Source: Oscillatoria salina IIICB1
Lineage (GTDB): Bacteria; Cyanobacteriota; Cyanobacteriia; Cyanobacteriales; SIO1D9
DNA length: 64,000 bases
Assembly: GCF_020144665.1 (NCBI RefSeq)
Contig: NZ_JAAHBQ010000016.1
Location: 17,923 to 81,922, forward strand
Reading direction: 5' to 3'
The notes below the pieces were generated by a model that was given only the letters and a program-made list of their open reading frames with translations, ran no database searches and was not told the origin of the DNA. Below are positions 47,474 to 56,689 of this stretch, one piece after another. A program made the position numbers and the translations under genes. How positions within the stretch are numbered: the first letter of the stretch is position 1; the number at the start of each line of letters is the position of its first letter.

Positions 47474-49567
47474 ATGTTTGAACATTTCACAGACAAAGCA
47501 ATCAAAGCTATTATGTTAGCTCAGGAGGAAGCTCGGCGTACGGGGCACAATCTCGTCGGAAGCGAGCAAATTCTCCTGGGATTAATTGCTGAAGGAACTT
47601 CTAACGCAGCGAAAATCCTGAAAAAATTAGGTGTAACGCTGAAGGAAGCCCGCAAGAGAGTAGACGAATTGATTGGTAGAGGACCGGGTTATTCCCCAGT
47701 AAATATACCATTTACACCGAAAGCCAAGCGAATTTTCGATCAGTCACTCAGAGAAGCCCAACAACTAGGACATAATTTTATCGCGCCAGAACATTTATTG
47801 CTAGCGATCGCCAAGGAAACCGAAAGCGTAGCGACTAAAGTTTTGGAACAACTCGAAGTCAATCGAGCCGAAATTCGCCAGGAATTAATCAATTCCTCTA
47901 CAGAAGAAAATACGGCCGCCGCCGCCACAATGGGTAGTAGGCAACAACCAGGTTCTTTCTTCGGTCCGGGGATGGGCAAAAAACCCACCTTAGAAGAATT
48001 TAGCATTAATTTGACCCAACGGGCAGCAGAAGGAAAAATCGATCCTGTAGTGGGACGGGAACGGGAAATCGAACGAACAGTACAAATATTAGGTCGTCGT
48101 ACTAAGAATAACCCAGTTTTGATCGGAGAACCAGGAGTCGGGAAAACCGCGATCGCTGAAGGACTAGCTTTGCGAATTGTTTCTGGTGACGTTCCCGAGT
48201 TAATCCGCGATAAACAGGTAATTAGCTTGGACATGGGTTTACTCCTAGCCGGAACTCGTTTCCGAGGCGAATTTGAAGAACGTCTCAAAGCAGTTGTCGC
48301 CCAAGTGAAAGAAGCAGGTAATATTATCCTCGTAATCGACGAAATTCACAACCTCGTGGGTGCAGGTGCGATGGGAGGGGGAACCGATGCAGCAAATATG
48401 CTCAAACCTGCCTTAGCCAGAGGAGAATTGCAGTGTGTGGGAACGACTACCCTCGACGAATACCGCAAGCATATCGAACGAGATGCAGCATTAGAACGTC
48501 GCTTCCAACCTGTTAAAATTGGCGAACCTTCAGTTGAGGAAACATTTGAAATTCTCATCGGTTTGCGGGAAACTTATGAAGATTTCCACAAAGTGAGTAT
48601 TACTCAAGAAGCCTTAGCCGCAGCCGCAAAATTATCTGACCGTTATATTAGCGATCGCTTCCTTCCCGATAAAGCAATTGACTTAATTGACGAAGCTGGT
48701 TCGCGGACTCATTTACGACATTCTCAGCGTCTCAAAGCCGAAGAAGTAGAAGAAGATCGAGAAGTTCCCATTGTTGACGAAGAAGCGATCGCCGAAATCG
48801 TTGCTTCTTGGACGGGAGTACCTGTTACTAAGCTAACCCGCCCAGAATCGGAGATGTTACTGCATCTCGAAGCCAACCTCCACGAACGTTTGATCGGTCA
48901 AGACGAAGCTGTCAAAGCAGTTTCTCGCGCCATTCGTCGTGCAAGAGTCGGTTTGAAAGATACCAATCGACCGATCGCGAGTGTCATTTTTTCCGGTCCA
49001 ACTGGGGTAGGGAAAACCGAACTTGCCAAAGCTTTAGCCGCTTATCTGTTTGGTTCCGACGAAGCAATGATTCGCCTCGATATGTCGGAATTCATGGAAC
49101 CACATACGATTTCTAAGTTGATTGGTTCGCCTCCAGGATATATCGGTTACGATGAAGGCGGTCAGTTAACCGAAGCAGTGCGACGCAGACCTTATACAGT
49201 GTTGTTGTTCGACGAAATTGAAAAAGCACACCCAGATGTGTTTAATTTGTTGCTACAACTGTTAGATGATGGTCGTCTGACTGACGCACAAGGTCGTCAT
49301 GTTAACTTCAGCAACACCTTAGTAATTATGACCTCGAATATCGGTTCGAGAATTATTGAGAAAGGTGGTGGCGGATTTGGCTTTGAGTTCGCTGAAGACA
49401 AAGCGGAATCGCAGTATAATCAACTGCGAAATCGCGTCAACGACGAAATGAAGAATTATTTCCGTCCAGAGTTCCTCAACCGTCTCGATGAGATTATTGT
49501 CTTCCGTCAATTGACTAAGGATGAAGTTAAGCAGATCGCTGACAATATGTTAAGTGAAGTATGTTAA
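47474..49567 (+). pseudogene. clpC: ClpC-like AAA+ unfoldase, N-terminal 697 residues (frameshifted)
   Basis: The N domain ([20 protein letters not shown] and the repeat [18 protein letters not shown]), D1 (Walker A GEPGVGKT, Walker B VIDEIHNL) and D2 ([17 protein letters not shown]) are all present. Two oddities stand out. The region between [12 protein letters not shown] and [13 protein letters not shown] is only about 15 residues; typical ClpC has ~65, so the coiled-coil M domain is missing. The frame then stops at 49567 because of a 14-bp tandem duplication, removing the D2 small subdomain, which continues in the next frame. Either it is a decaying second clpC or the two parts are expressed separately. 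Confidence 0.8.
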
Positions 49568-49574
49568 GTGAAGT
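49547..49574 (+). repeat. Perfect 14-bp tandem duplication that breaks clpC
   Basis: ATGTTAAGTGAAGT occurs twice back to back (49547-49560 and 49561-49574). Removing one copy restores a continuous ClpC frame ([15 protein letters not shown]). With both copies the first frame ends at TAA (49565-49567). Confidence 0.97.
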
Positions 49575-49845
49575 TAGCGATCGCCTGAGCGAACAGCGAT
49601 CGATTCATTTAGAAGTTACAGAAGCGTTTAAAGAGCGTGTCGTCAGTGAAGGTTACGATCCTAGTTACGGTGCAAGACCTTTGCGTCGGGCAATTATGGC
49701 ACTGTTAGAAGATAGTATGGCAGAAGCCATTTTGTCGGGTGAAGTGGAAGATGGAGATACCGTACTGGTAGACCTCGACGAAGATGGTAACGTGAAAGTC
49801 AAAGGCTCGAAGCATTCCGATTTACTCCTGCAACCTGTCGGCTAA
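49561..49845 (+). CDS. ClpC-like C-terminal fragment (D2 small domain)
   Basis: The 94-residue frame begins with the ATG created by the duplication, overlapping the stop of the upstream frame (ATGTTAA). It encodes the rest of Clp[34 protein letters not shown], with the sensor-2 motif GARPLRR. Reinitiation could produce it as a separate polypeptide, since the overlap resembles a coupled stop/start. It is not a stand-alone family protein. Confidence 0.7.
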   Translation: MLSEVSDRLSEQRSIHLEVTEAFKERVVSEGYDPSYGARPLRRAIMALLEDSMAEAILSGEVEDGDTVLVDLDEDGNVKVKGSKHSDLLLQPVG

Positions 49846-49877
49846 CCACCTCATGAAAATCAAATAAATAAGATTAG

Positions 49878-49911
49878 ATCCGCCTTCTAGCCATGCTAAA
49901 GGCGGATTATT
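49878..49911 (+). terminator. Terminator after clpC
   Basis: ATCCGCCTT (49878-49886) pairs with AAGGCGGAT (49899-49907) and is followed by TATTTAATTTT. It follows the second clpC frame by 33 bp. Confidence 0.75.
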
Positions 49912-50009
49912 TAATTTTCACCGAAGCGATCGCTATTATTGTTGCTAGAGATAGTTGAGTGCGATCGCCATTATTTAATTAAGAAAGACTGATTTCTAAG
50001 ACGCGATCG

Positions 50010-50255
50010 CTACTTTGCTGGAACTACTAATAAGACAATTCCTTCTCTACCCACAACAGTTACTGGCTGACCGGGCTGTAGAATAGTAGGAATAAGATCG
50101 GGAGTAGTTTGGTAAAGCTTCGCGGGCCAATAGCTAGCACGAAACTTCGCTCGTCCCGGTCGATCGTGAGCGATCGCTACTTCTACACTTCCTACAGATG
50201 GTTCTGCAAACATTTCTACACCAGTGCTAGCAACTTCACTCATTGGTAAATACAC
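50010..50255 (-). CDS. NfeD-like C-terminal (OB-fold) small protein
   Basis: An 81-residue protein with VAIAHDRPGRAKFRASYWPAKLY and GQPVTVVGREGIVLLVVP, the pattern of the soluble OB-fold domain of NfeD proteins. No membrane helix, so it is a stand-alone domain. The start is uncertain: M1 (50255) or M5 (50243). NfeD domains are usually linked to membrane proteases and stomatin proteins, but no such partner is next to it. Confidence 0.7.
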   Translation of the reverse strand: MYLPMSEVASTGVEMFAEPSVGSVEVAIAHDRPGRAKFRASYWPAKLYQTTPDLIPTILQPGQPVTVVGREGIVLLVVPAK

Positions 50256-50589
50256 TCCTGTTAGCTTAGATAAGTTAATCTCATTGATAGCTGCTCAGAA
50301 TACCTTTTCGGTGTGATTTAAATCTCACTTCAGGCAAATCTTCGACACGGCGATCGCCTACTTTTTGCTGCTATTATAGTCTACATTTGTGCTTTATTTA
50401 TAAGTTCTTTTCTACACATCTATCTTAGGTAAGAACTATCATATTAATAGCATAAGCAATCTCAATCGACAAAAATAGGCAAAACTTTTTCGATGAGGAA
50501 ATTTTAGCTACACGAATCAAGCTTTTGATAAATTTGACCTCTAGAAAGTAACTAAGAAGAAATCGCGACCCACCTTGAGAGCAAATAAA
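50256..50589. other. Gap with no recognised gene
   Basis: About 334 bp, AT-rich, no coding frame worth reporting. It should contain the promoter of the NfeD-like gene on the minus strand. Confidence 0.4.
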
Positions 50590-51030
50590 CTAACCTCTTA
50601 AAGCTCGATAAACTGCTTGCTCAAACTTATCACATTCGTTAATTAACTGAATAACAACTTTCTGAAAATAAGGAACATCAATTAAACTTATCTCAGCATT
50701 GTGCATAATCGAAAAAGTTTGTCTACCACTAATAGTTTCCAAACACCAAAAACCGATTTTGTAGTTAGAGTTTTCTGCAATCAACAGCGTAGACATCCAA
50801 CCTGGTATCTCATCTCGACTATCAAACTTGACACCACTAGGTACAGAAAATTCCAAAGTAGTGTCATAGCGTAAAATAAAAAGAGTTTGAGTGCTACCAG
50901 ACTCCATTGTGAATCGAAGAATAGTACGGCGATCGTTAATATCTGCAATTTTCCATCCTAATTGATTACAATACCTAGAAATAGTTGAACGGTAGTTACT
51001 ACCAGAAAATAAATCCAGATCGATTGCCAT
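50590..51030 (-). CDS. YbjN-like sensory/chaperone-fold protein
   Basis: A 146-residue protein: NDRRTILRFTMESGSTQTLFILRYDTTLEFSVPS, then KIGFWCLETISGRQTFSIMHNAEISLIDVPYFQKVVIQLINECDKFEQ. The alternating strand-helix pattern resembles the YbjN / type III secretion chaperone-like fold, but I assign it only tentatively. It lies 47 bp after the DUF6232-like gene on the same strand. Confidence 0.55.
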   Translation of the reverse strand: MAIDLDLFSGSNYRSTISRYCNQLGWKIADINDRRTILRFTMESGSTQTLFILRYDTTLEFSVPSGVKFDSRDEIPGWMSTLLIAENSNYKIGFWCLETISGRQTFSIMHNAEISLIDVPYFQKVVIQLINECDKFEQAVYRALRG

Positions 51031-51077
51031 AATTTTTGCTCCTAACTAAACCTTACTTTTTCTCCTACTCAAATTGA

Positions 51078-51437
51078 CTAATGCTGCGATAAAGCGCTAT
51101 TAACTGCTGACTGAATTTCTCTAATTTGTTTAAAATCGGTAGAAGCATACGCTCTTGATTCCGATCCCCCAGAAACAACTACTATCCAATAAGTAGACTT
51201 TTGAGAACGCCACCACCAAATTCCTAATCCAATTAACAAAAGACCAAGACCGTAAAAGATAAGCAAAAAAACTCCTAAAACAATACAAATAATAGGTCCT
51301 TTACGACTAGGGTTTTCAATTAAAGTTTTAACTGCGGCAATATTACGAATAGGAAACTGAGTACTAGGAACTTCAAACATATTTCTCGTTACCCTAACTA
51401 CGCCGTTATCGTAAAAAATAGAATCTGCCATTATCAA
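51078..51437 (-). CDS. DUF6232-like small membrane protein
   Basis: A 119-residue protein: a short strand-rich N-terminus (DNGVVRVTRNMFEVPSTQFPIRNIAAVKTL), two hydrophobic helices (IICIVLGVFLLIFYGLGLLLIGLGIWWW), then a C-terminal part (YWIVVVSGGSESRAYASTDF). This matches the DUF6232 pattern of membrane-associated proteins with unknown function. It is probably co-transcribed with the YbjN-like gene. Confidence 0.65.
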   Translation of the reverse strand: MIMADSIFYDNGVVRVTRNMFEVPSTQFPIRNIAAVKTLIENPSRKGPIICIVLGVFLLIFYGLGLLLIGLGIWWWRSQKSTYWIVVVSGGSESRAYASTDFKQIREIQSAVNSALSQH

Positions 51438-51756
51438 AATCTCCCTAATAAATTAGAAAAAATTACTTTCACAGCAAGAGCAATCGAACAACTAAATCAT
51501 TGTTTGGTTGGCTACTTATTTAGCTTTAAAACCAAAATAACTGAAACAAAAATCTAGCGACTAGCAACCTCTATTGTTAATCTACTTGCACCTTGATAAT
51601 TTCTTGCTTCGAGATTAATCATCAGAACTATCACCAACTTGACAATTAAAATTAATCTTTTTGTTGGTAACTTAATTGTTCGACAAATAAACTTACTCGT
51701 TAGCAAGATTGGCAAGAATTTTAACCGCCTAAAAAATAGCTAAAATTAATATTTAT
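51438..51756. other. Gap with no recognised gene
   Basis: About 319 bp of AT-rich sequence between two minus-strand genes. I see short repeats related to those at 53.3 kb (AAGATTGGCAAGAATTTTAAC) but no gene. Confidence 0.4.
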
Positions 51757-53133
51757 TTACTTAAGGGCAGCTATTTTTTCGTTTTTAAAACTCAATTTTT
51801 GTGAGATTAAACCGAAGGTTACTAAACCAAGCCAAACCCAAAAAGAGATAAAATTTTCGGGTACTTTTTCGGGTTCGTGTTCGGGTAATTCCAAGGGAAT
51901 AGGGGGTGTTTGGGGAGCATTTCCGCTACCTAGTGACGTGCCAAAAAACTGAGAATTAGTAAAAGGCTGATGAGAACTGGCAACAAAGTCATTAAGAGCA
52001 GAGGTAACAGTATAACCATCATCAAATCCAAAGGTAAAAAGAGCGCCTTCCAATTCAAAAGGTTCAGCACCAAAAAAGTCAATTTTCGACCAAATATCGA
52101 TATCTAAGCCAAAATTAAAACTATCGCCTACCTCGAAAGAACTATTCAGAAAATCTAGTCTAAGTAATTGACTTCCATCCACAAGACCGCTAACTTGAAT
52201 ATCAGTGTCAGAAATACCGTTAAGTAAGTTCATTCCTAGGGGCGATCCTTCTAAACCTGGAGCATTATTTGTGGGATCAAAAAAAGCATTAACCGAACTG
52301 AGATCTAAAGTCAACCAATCCAAAGTTTTACCTAACGAACCTTCTAAAAACTTAACTTTAAAAAAGTCATTAGTCTCATAAGGTGTAGAACCGATAGTAT
52401 CAATAGTAACTTTAGGGATTGTGCTGAGGAAACTGCTACTTCTAGCTTGCTCAATTTGGGTTTGGGTAAGCCGATCTAATTTAGCTCCGTCTGGAGTAAT
52501 ATCATTAACAGAATTAGCAGCATTACGTTTACTACCTTTTGTCATTAAATTTACGGAATCACCTGCACCAAAATTATCATGTTTGAGTCCAAAATTATGA
52601 CCAATTTCGTGAGCAATTGTATCTCGGCGACCAATACCTGAATTATAACTAAAAGTGGCATCGTTAATTATAGTTCCATTACCACCTATCCAAGCTGTTC
52701 CATAAGTAGTGAAGTTAGGAAGAGCAGTCTCGATATTATCAACGAACCACATATTTAAAGGTCCAGTGTTCCACCCAGAGTCCAGGTGTCTTCCGAAAGA
52801 ACCTGGATCTCCGGAAAAAGCTAATTGATGGAATTCGTAATTGATGTAAGGTGGGGAACTATCAGGGTTTTCAGCAATACTTAAATATTTAGAGTCATTG
52901 AGTTGTACGGAGTCGAGGAAAAGTATGTCAATACCTGCCTGAAACCAAATTTTATCTGTTTCGGCTTCAAAAAAGTTCATCTCGGCACAATTCAAGCCAA
53001 AGTCATTACAAACTCGAATTGGCTGAACTTTAAGATACTTATCGATGATCTGGGCTTGAGTTTTAGGAGTCAGACAAGCTGATAGTGCGAGAAAGCTGGC
53101 TCCAAACAAAAACTGAGAACGTAAAGAAAACAT
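51757..53133 (-). CDS. Secreted matrixin-like zinc metalloprotease with PEP-CTERM-like tail
   Basis: The 458-residue product starts with a signal peptide (LFGASFLALSACLTPKTQAQ) and has HEIGHNFGLKHD, the HExxHxxGxxHD metzincin zinc site. A beta-rich C-terminal region and a proline-rich segment (PQTPPIPLELPEHEPEKVPEN) precede a membrane helix and basic end (FISFWVWLGLVTFGLISQKLSFKNEK). The tail has the layout of PEP-CTERM sorting signals with VPEN in place of VPEP. It is likely exported to the cell surface. Confidence 0.8.
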   Translation of the reverse strand: MFSLRSQFLFGASFLALSACLTPKTQAQIIDKYLKVQPIRVCNDFGLNCAEMNFFEAETDKIWFQAGIDILFLDSVQLNDSKYLSIAENPDSSPPYINYEFHQLAFSGDPGSFGRHLDSGWNTGPLNMWFVDNIETALPNFTTYGTAWIGGNGTIINDATFSYNSGIGRRDTIAHEIGHNFGLKHDNFGAGDSVNLMTKGSKRNAANSVNDITPDGAKLDRLTQTQIEQARSSSFLSTIPKVTIDTIGSTPYETNDFFKVKFLEGSLGKTLDWLTLDLSSVNAFFDPTNNAPGLEGSPLGMNLLNGISDTDIQVSGLVDGSQLLRLDFLNSSFEVGDSFNFGLDIDIWSKIDFFGAEPFELEGALFTFGFDDGYTVTSALNDFVASSHQPFTNSQFFGTSLGSGNAPQTPPIPLELPEHEPEKVPENFISFWVWLGLVTFGLISQKLSFKNEKIAALK

Positions 53134-53438
53134 TAGCGATCGCCTCCCTGTGAGCTAAATGGAGATGGGATTACATTTGAAGACTTTTTTGCTTTCTCAG
53201 CAGCTATTGCTCGAACTTTAGGTCTCCAAAGTTAACCTTACTCTGATAGAAACTAAATTTTTCTGGGGTTTATCATCTTCTAGATTCATTAATAATATAA
53301 CTAGAAAGGCAGGATGGAGGCTACCAATCAAGATTGGTAATTTGCTTGGCAATTTACTAGCAAAACTTTGGCGTTAAATCTTACTTTCTGTAAGGTTTTT
53401 TGTCGGCATGGTCAACGAGTTAACAATTAAGTTTGGTG
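53134..53438. other. Divergent intergenic region upstream of the NB-ARC gene
   Basis: About 300 bp between the metalloprotease start and the iterons, containing repeated CAAGATTGGTAATTTGCTTGGCAATTT-type sequence near 53.33 kb. No gene is seen; it should hold divergent promoters. Confidence 0.4.
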
Positions 53439-53474
53439 ACTTGATTGTTAACTTGGTTGTTAACTTGATGGTAA
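53439..53474 (+). promoter_or_regulatory. Three 12-bp tandem iterons before the NB-ARC gene
   Basis: ACTTGATTGTTA, ACTTGGTTGTTA and ACTTGATGGTAA lie head to tail at 53439-53474. With an upstream GTTAACAA (53419-53426) they also make inverted TTGTTAAC sites (53445-53452 and 53457-53464). The array ends 35 bp before the NB-ARC start: a likely operator. Confidence 0.65.
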
Positions 53475-53509
53475 GCTAATATTTAAGAAGTTAATAGTGA
53501 ACGAGGAAA

Positions 53510-54856
53510 ATGACTCAACGAGAAGAATTTATCCAGATAGTACAAAAGTATTGGGATATAGCTAAACTGTATGAAGATTTAAAAATAGCAAAGGAAAAGT
53601 ATGCTCCTCACAAAAGACAGGGATTGAGTGAGCTAGAAAAAGAGTATTTATTGGGTTTACTTTGTGGATATAATCCTACAGAACTTGCTAGTAAAATCTG
53701 CAAACAACCTAGTACAATTAATTCAGACTTATCTAGAAGTTTGTATAGATATGTAGAAGTTTTAACCGGACGAGAAGAAAATAGTCTCCGCAGTTGGCAG
53801 GATGTGGTTTGTTGGTTAGAACCAAAATATAAACGGATTGAAAATTGGGATAGTGCGCCAAATATTAGTAACTTTTATGGACGCGATCGCGAATTAGCAA
53901 CTCTTGAACAATGGATAGTAAAAGAGCAATGTCGTTTGGTGGCAATAATAGGTATAGGAGGAATTGGGAAAACGTCTTTGTCGGTAAAACTAGCACGAGA
54001 AATTAAAGATAAATTTCAAATAATAATTTGGCGAAGTTTACGTTACACTCCACGCTTAGAAGAAATTGTTGGTGACTTAGTTTCAGTAGTTACTAATCAC
54101 CAGGAATTTGAGTCACTAGAAACTTTAGAAGCTAGAATAGAAAACTTATTAAAATTTTTGCGATTGCGTCGCTGTCTAATTGTTTTAGATGGCTTGGAAA
54201 CACTTATGTGTACCAATAAATTAGCAGGAGAATATCACGAATGTTATCAAGAATATGGAGATTTTTGCCGAGAAATAGGTAATTCAGAACATCAAAGTTG
54301 TTTGTTGTTAACCAGTTCTGAAAAATCAGCAGAAATTGCTTTACTAGAAGGTAAAAATAGCCCAGTTCGTTCCTTAAAATTAGAAGGTTTGCAACTCAAA
54401 GCAGCCAAAAATATTTTGCAAGTTAGGAATTTAGTTGAAGAACCAGAGTGGGTAAATTTGATTCAACGTTATCAAGGTAATCCTACATACTTAAAAATAG
54501 TTTCTACAACAATTGCAGAAGTATTCCAAGGTAGAACCTCAGAGTTTTTTTCTAAGAATAGTACCTATTTGGGTCATATAAGTGAAATTCTAGACCAACA
54601 ATTTGAACGATTATCTGATTTAGAAATTAGGATAATCTATAAATTAGCAACAGCGCAAAAAACTCTGAATCATCCTGAGTTACAAAAGCGAATTTGCTTG
54701 CAAGTATCAACGACAAAAATTACCGACGCACTTCAATCTTTAATCCGACGATGTTTAATCGAAACCAGTTCGGTAAGTTCTAGGGAAAAGGAAACGGTTT
54801 ATACAATTCAGCCACTAATTAGAAAGTATGTTATCAATCGTTTTAGTAATTTATAG
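53510..54856 (+). CDS. NB-ARC (STAND) ATPase with N-terminal HTH-like domain
   Basis: The 448-residue protein has an N-terminal region with a helix-turn-helix-like stretch (LSELEKEYLLGLLCGYNPTELASKI at residues 39-63), followed by an NB-ARC ATPase: Walker A GIGGIGKT (148-155) and Walker B RCLIVLDGLETL. The last part looks like a winged-helix effector-linking domain (LQSLIRRCLIETSS). It lacks the C-terminal WD40 or TPR sensor repeats found in many such cyanobacterial proteins. It is 5 bp upstream of a Ser/Thr kinase-TPR gene, so the two form a regulatory pair. Confidence 0.8.
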   Translation: MTQREEFIQIVQKYWDIAKLYEDLKIAKEKYAPHKRQGLSELEKEYLLGLLCGYNPTELASKICKQPSTINSDLSRSLYRYVEVLTGREENSLRSWQDVVCWLEPKYKRIENWDSAPNISNFYGRDRELATLEQWIVKEQCRLVAIIGIGGIGKTSLSVKLAREIKDKFQIIIWRSLRYTPRLEEIVGDLVSVVTNHQEFESLETLEARIENLLKFLRLRRCLIVLDGLETLMCTNKLAGEYHECYQEYGDFCREIGNSEHQSCLLLTSSEKSAEIALLEGKNSPVRSLKLEGLQLKAAKNILQVRNLVEEPEWVNLIQRYQGNPTYLKIVSTTIAEVFQGRTSEFFSKNSTYLGHISEILDQQFERLSDLEIRIIYKLATAQKTLNHPELQKRICLQVSTTKITDALQSLIRRCLIETSSVSSREKETVYTIQPLIRKYVINRFSNL

Positions 54857-54861
54857 AGGAG

Positions 54862-56379
54862 ATGATAAGAGTTATGTTGACTTTAGAAATATTGCTGCAA
54901 AAGCGTTATCATAATCTTAAGCTATTGGGTGAAGGAGGTTTTGGTAAAATTTATGAAGTAAATGATGGTAATAAGCTGAAAGTATTAAAAGTTTTAAATC
55001 TAGAAAATTGTCATTCTTTAGAGAAAATGGAAAAGGCGATCGCGCTTTTTCAACGAGAAGCTGAGGTACTAGAAAAATTAAATCATCTAGGTATACCAAA
55101 ATTAGCTGCGGAAGGATATTTTACGATTAATGACTCAGAAAATTGCCCGATTCTTCATTGTTTAATGATGGAGAAAATTCCTGGGGTTAATTTGTTAAAT
55201 TGGTTGCCACAAAAAGAGCATAAATTAATTACTACCGAAATAGCAATTGATTGGTTAAAGCAGTTAGTTAATATTTTAGATTATTTACATAAAAATAATT
55301 ATTTTCACCGCGATATTAAGCCGCAAAATATTATTTTAAAGCCCGATGGACAACTGGTGTTAGTCGATTTTGGTGCTGTGAGAAAAATTAGTAACACTTA
55401 TTTAGTAAAATTACCTGAAGATCGAGTAACAAATTTACTTTCTGATGGTTATACACCTTGGGAGCAAACGAATGGGAAAGCAATTCCGCAGTCAGATTTT
55501 TTTGCACTGGGAAGAACTTTTGTATATTTACTAACAGGAATTGAGCCGAGTAAGCTCAATTTTGATTATGAAAATTGTCATTTGATTTGGCGCGTTCAAG
55601 CGCCTGAATGCAGTCACCAATTTGCTGATTTAATAGATGATTTGACCGCTTTTTCTCCTCAAGTTCGTCCTCAACACACACGAGAGATTTTCAAACGAAT
55701 TGAAGAAATAGAGCAAAGTCTGCAAACTTCGTCAGTTGTTAGAAAAAGAAAGATAATTCAACGGGAAATAAACCCTAAAAAACAAATTATTTTTTTGAGA
55801 TGGAAGACTCAGTTAGTTGTCTTAGTTTTGGGAGTGCTAGGTTGGAAATTTTTATCCCCTCAAGTAGCCCAACAGTTAAATAAACTTGCCTATGATAAAT
55901 ATATGGCACAAGAGTACAGTCAGGCTGAGTTATATTATCGCTTGGCAATTTCATTTAAGTCAAATTATGGCATTGCTAGATATGGTTTGGGTGCAGCTTG
56001 TGAGGAGCGAAAAAAGTTTGATTGTGCTTATCAAGAATATAGAATTGCTAGTCAAAATGAAGACGATCGCGCTGCTTCTAGGGCTATGAATAATTTAGCT
56101 CGTTTGTATATACTTCGAGATGCCAATTACGATGAAGCCGTCGAGATTATTTTAGCAGGCTTGAAACAAGCGGAAGAAGTGGCAGTTAAATCGGCTTTGC
56201 ATAAAAATTTGGGTTTAGCTTATTTGCAGAAAAATCAGTTAGTTGAAGCTAAGACTCAGTTACAGAAATCAATTAATTTAGATAATCGAGATGATGCTTA
56301 TTGTGTATTGTCTGAGGTAGAAGAAAAAATGGGAGATAGAGAAGGCGCGATCGCTGCAAGAGCAAATTGCTCTTCCTAA
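54862..56379 (+). CDS. Ser/Thr protein kinase with transmembrane helix and TPR repeats
   Basis: The kinase has a Gly loop GEGGFGKIYE (23-32), the ATP Lys near residue 43, HRDIKPQN (149-156) and DFG (169-171). A membrane helix follows (LVVLVLGVLGWKFL), then TPR-type repeats (AELYYRLAISFKSNYGIARYGLG and later LGLAYLQKNQLVEAKTQL). This matches membrane-anchored bacterial Ser/Thr kinases with an outward-facing TPR domain. The start may be ATG 54862 or the in-frame ATG 54874, which is better placed behind GAGGAG. It is 5 bp after the NB-ARC gene. Confidence 0.85.
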   Translation: MIRVMLTLEILLQKRYHNLKLLGEGGFGKIYEVNDGNKLKVLKVLNLENCHSLEKMEKAIALFQREAEVLEKLNHLGIPKLAAEGYFTINDSENCPILHCLMMEKIPGVNLLNWLPQKEHKLITTEIAIDWLKQLVNILDYLHKNNYFHRDIKPQNIILKPDGQLVLVDFGAVRKISNTYLVKLPEDRVTNLLSDGYTPWEQTNGKAIPQSDFFALGRTFVYLLTGIEPSKLNFDYENCHLIWRVQAPECSHQFADLIDDLTAFSPQVRPQHTREIFKRIEEIEQSLQTSSVVRKRKIIQREINPKKQIIFLRWKTQLVVLVLGVLGWKFLSPQVAQQLNKLAYDKYMAQEYSQAELYYRLAISFKSNYGIARYGLGAACEERKKFDCAYQEYRIASQNEDDRAASRAMNNLARLYILRDANYDEAVEIILAGLKQAEEVAVKSALHKNLGLAYLQKNQLVEAKTQLQKSINLDNRDDAYCVLSEVEEKMGDREGAIAARANCSS

Positions 56380-56410
56380 ATTTTAAACACCAATTTTCTA
56401 ATAGCAAATT

Positions 56411-56428
56411 AGCCCGCATAAGCGGGCT
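56411..56428. terminator. Hairpin AGCCCGC-N4-GCGGGCT between convergent genes
   Basis: A perfect 7-bp stem with ATAA loop, shared with copies at 33450 and 42067. It sits between the kinase stop and the end of a minus-strand small gene, so it may end both transcripts. Confidence 0.55.
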
Positions 56429-56440
56429 AACTTACTACTA

Positions 56441-56632
56441 TTAACGAGCAGTATTCTTCACTGGTGGTGCAGGATCGCAATTGTTTTGCGGTGCTTCAAC
56501 CACTTCCAGAAGAAGATTTTTCCCTACCGACAAGGTTGCAGGTAAATGTATCGGCGCGAAGTTTCCACTCGTAGCTAATGCGAAAAATGTTGTCACGACA
56601 GCAGTAATTATTGTTTCTAGCTTGCTGAACAT
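56441..56632 (-). CDS. Small exported protein (63 aa)
   Basis: Hydrophobic N-terminus (MFSKLETIITAVVTTFFALATSG) typical of a signal peptide or membrane anchor, then a short mature part ending CDPAPPVKNTAR with one Cys. A textbook GGAGGTGA lies 7 nt upstream of the ATG, which supports it being a true gene. No family is recognised. Confidence 0.6.
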   Translation of the reverse strand: MFSKLETIITAVVTTFFALATSGNFAPIHLPATLSVGKNLLLEVVEAPQNNCDPAPPVKNTAR

Positions 56633-56689
56633 AGTTAATTCACCTCCGTTGTGTATAATTACAGTGCGTTAAAGTATTTATGCGATCGC

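Noticed and set aside
47740..48288. 182-codon minus-strand ORF within clpC
   Set aside because: Antisense to the well-supported ClpC frame and rich in residues expected from the reverse of a conserved gene.
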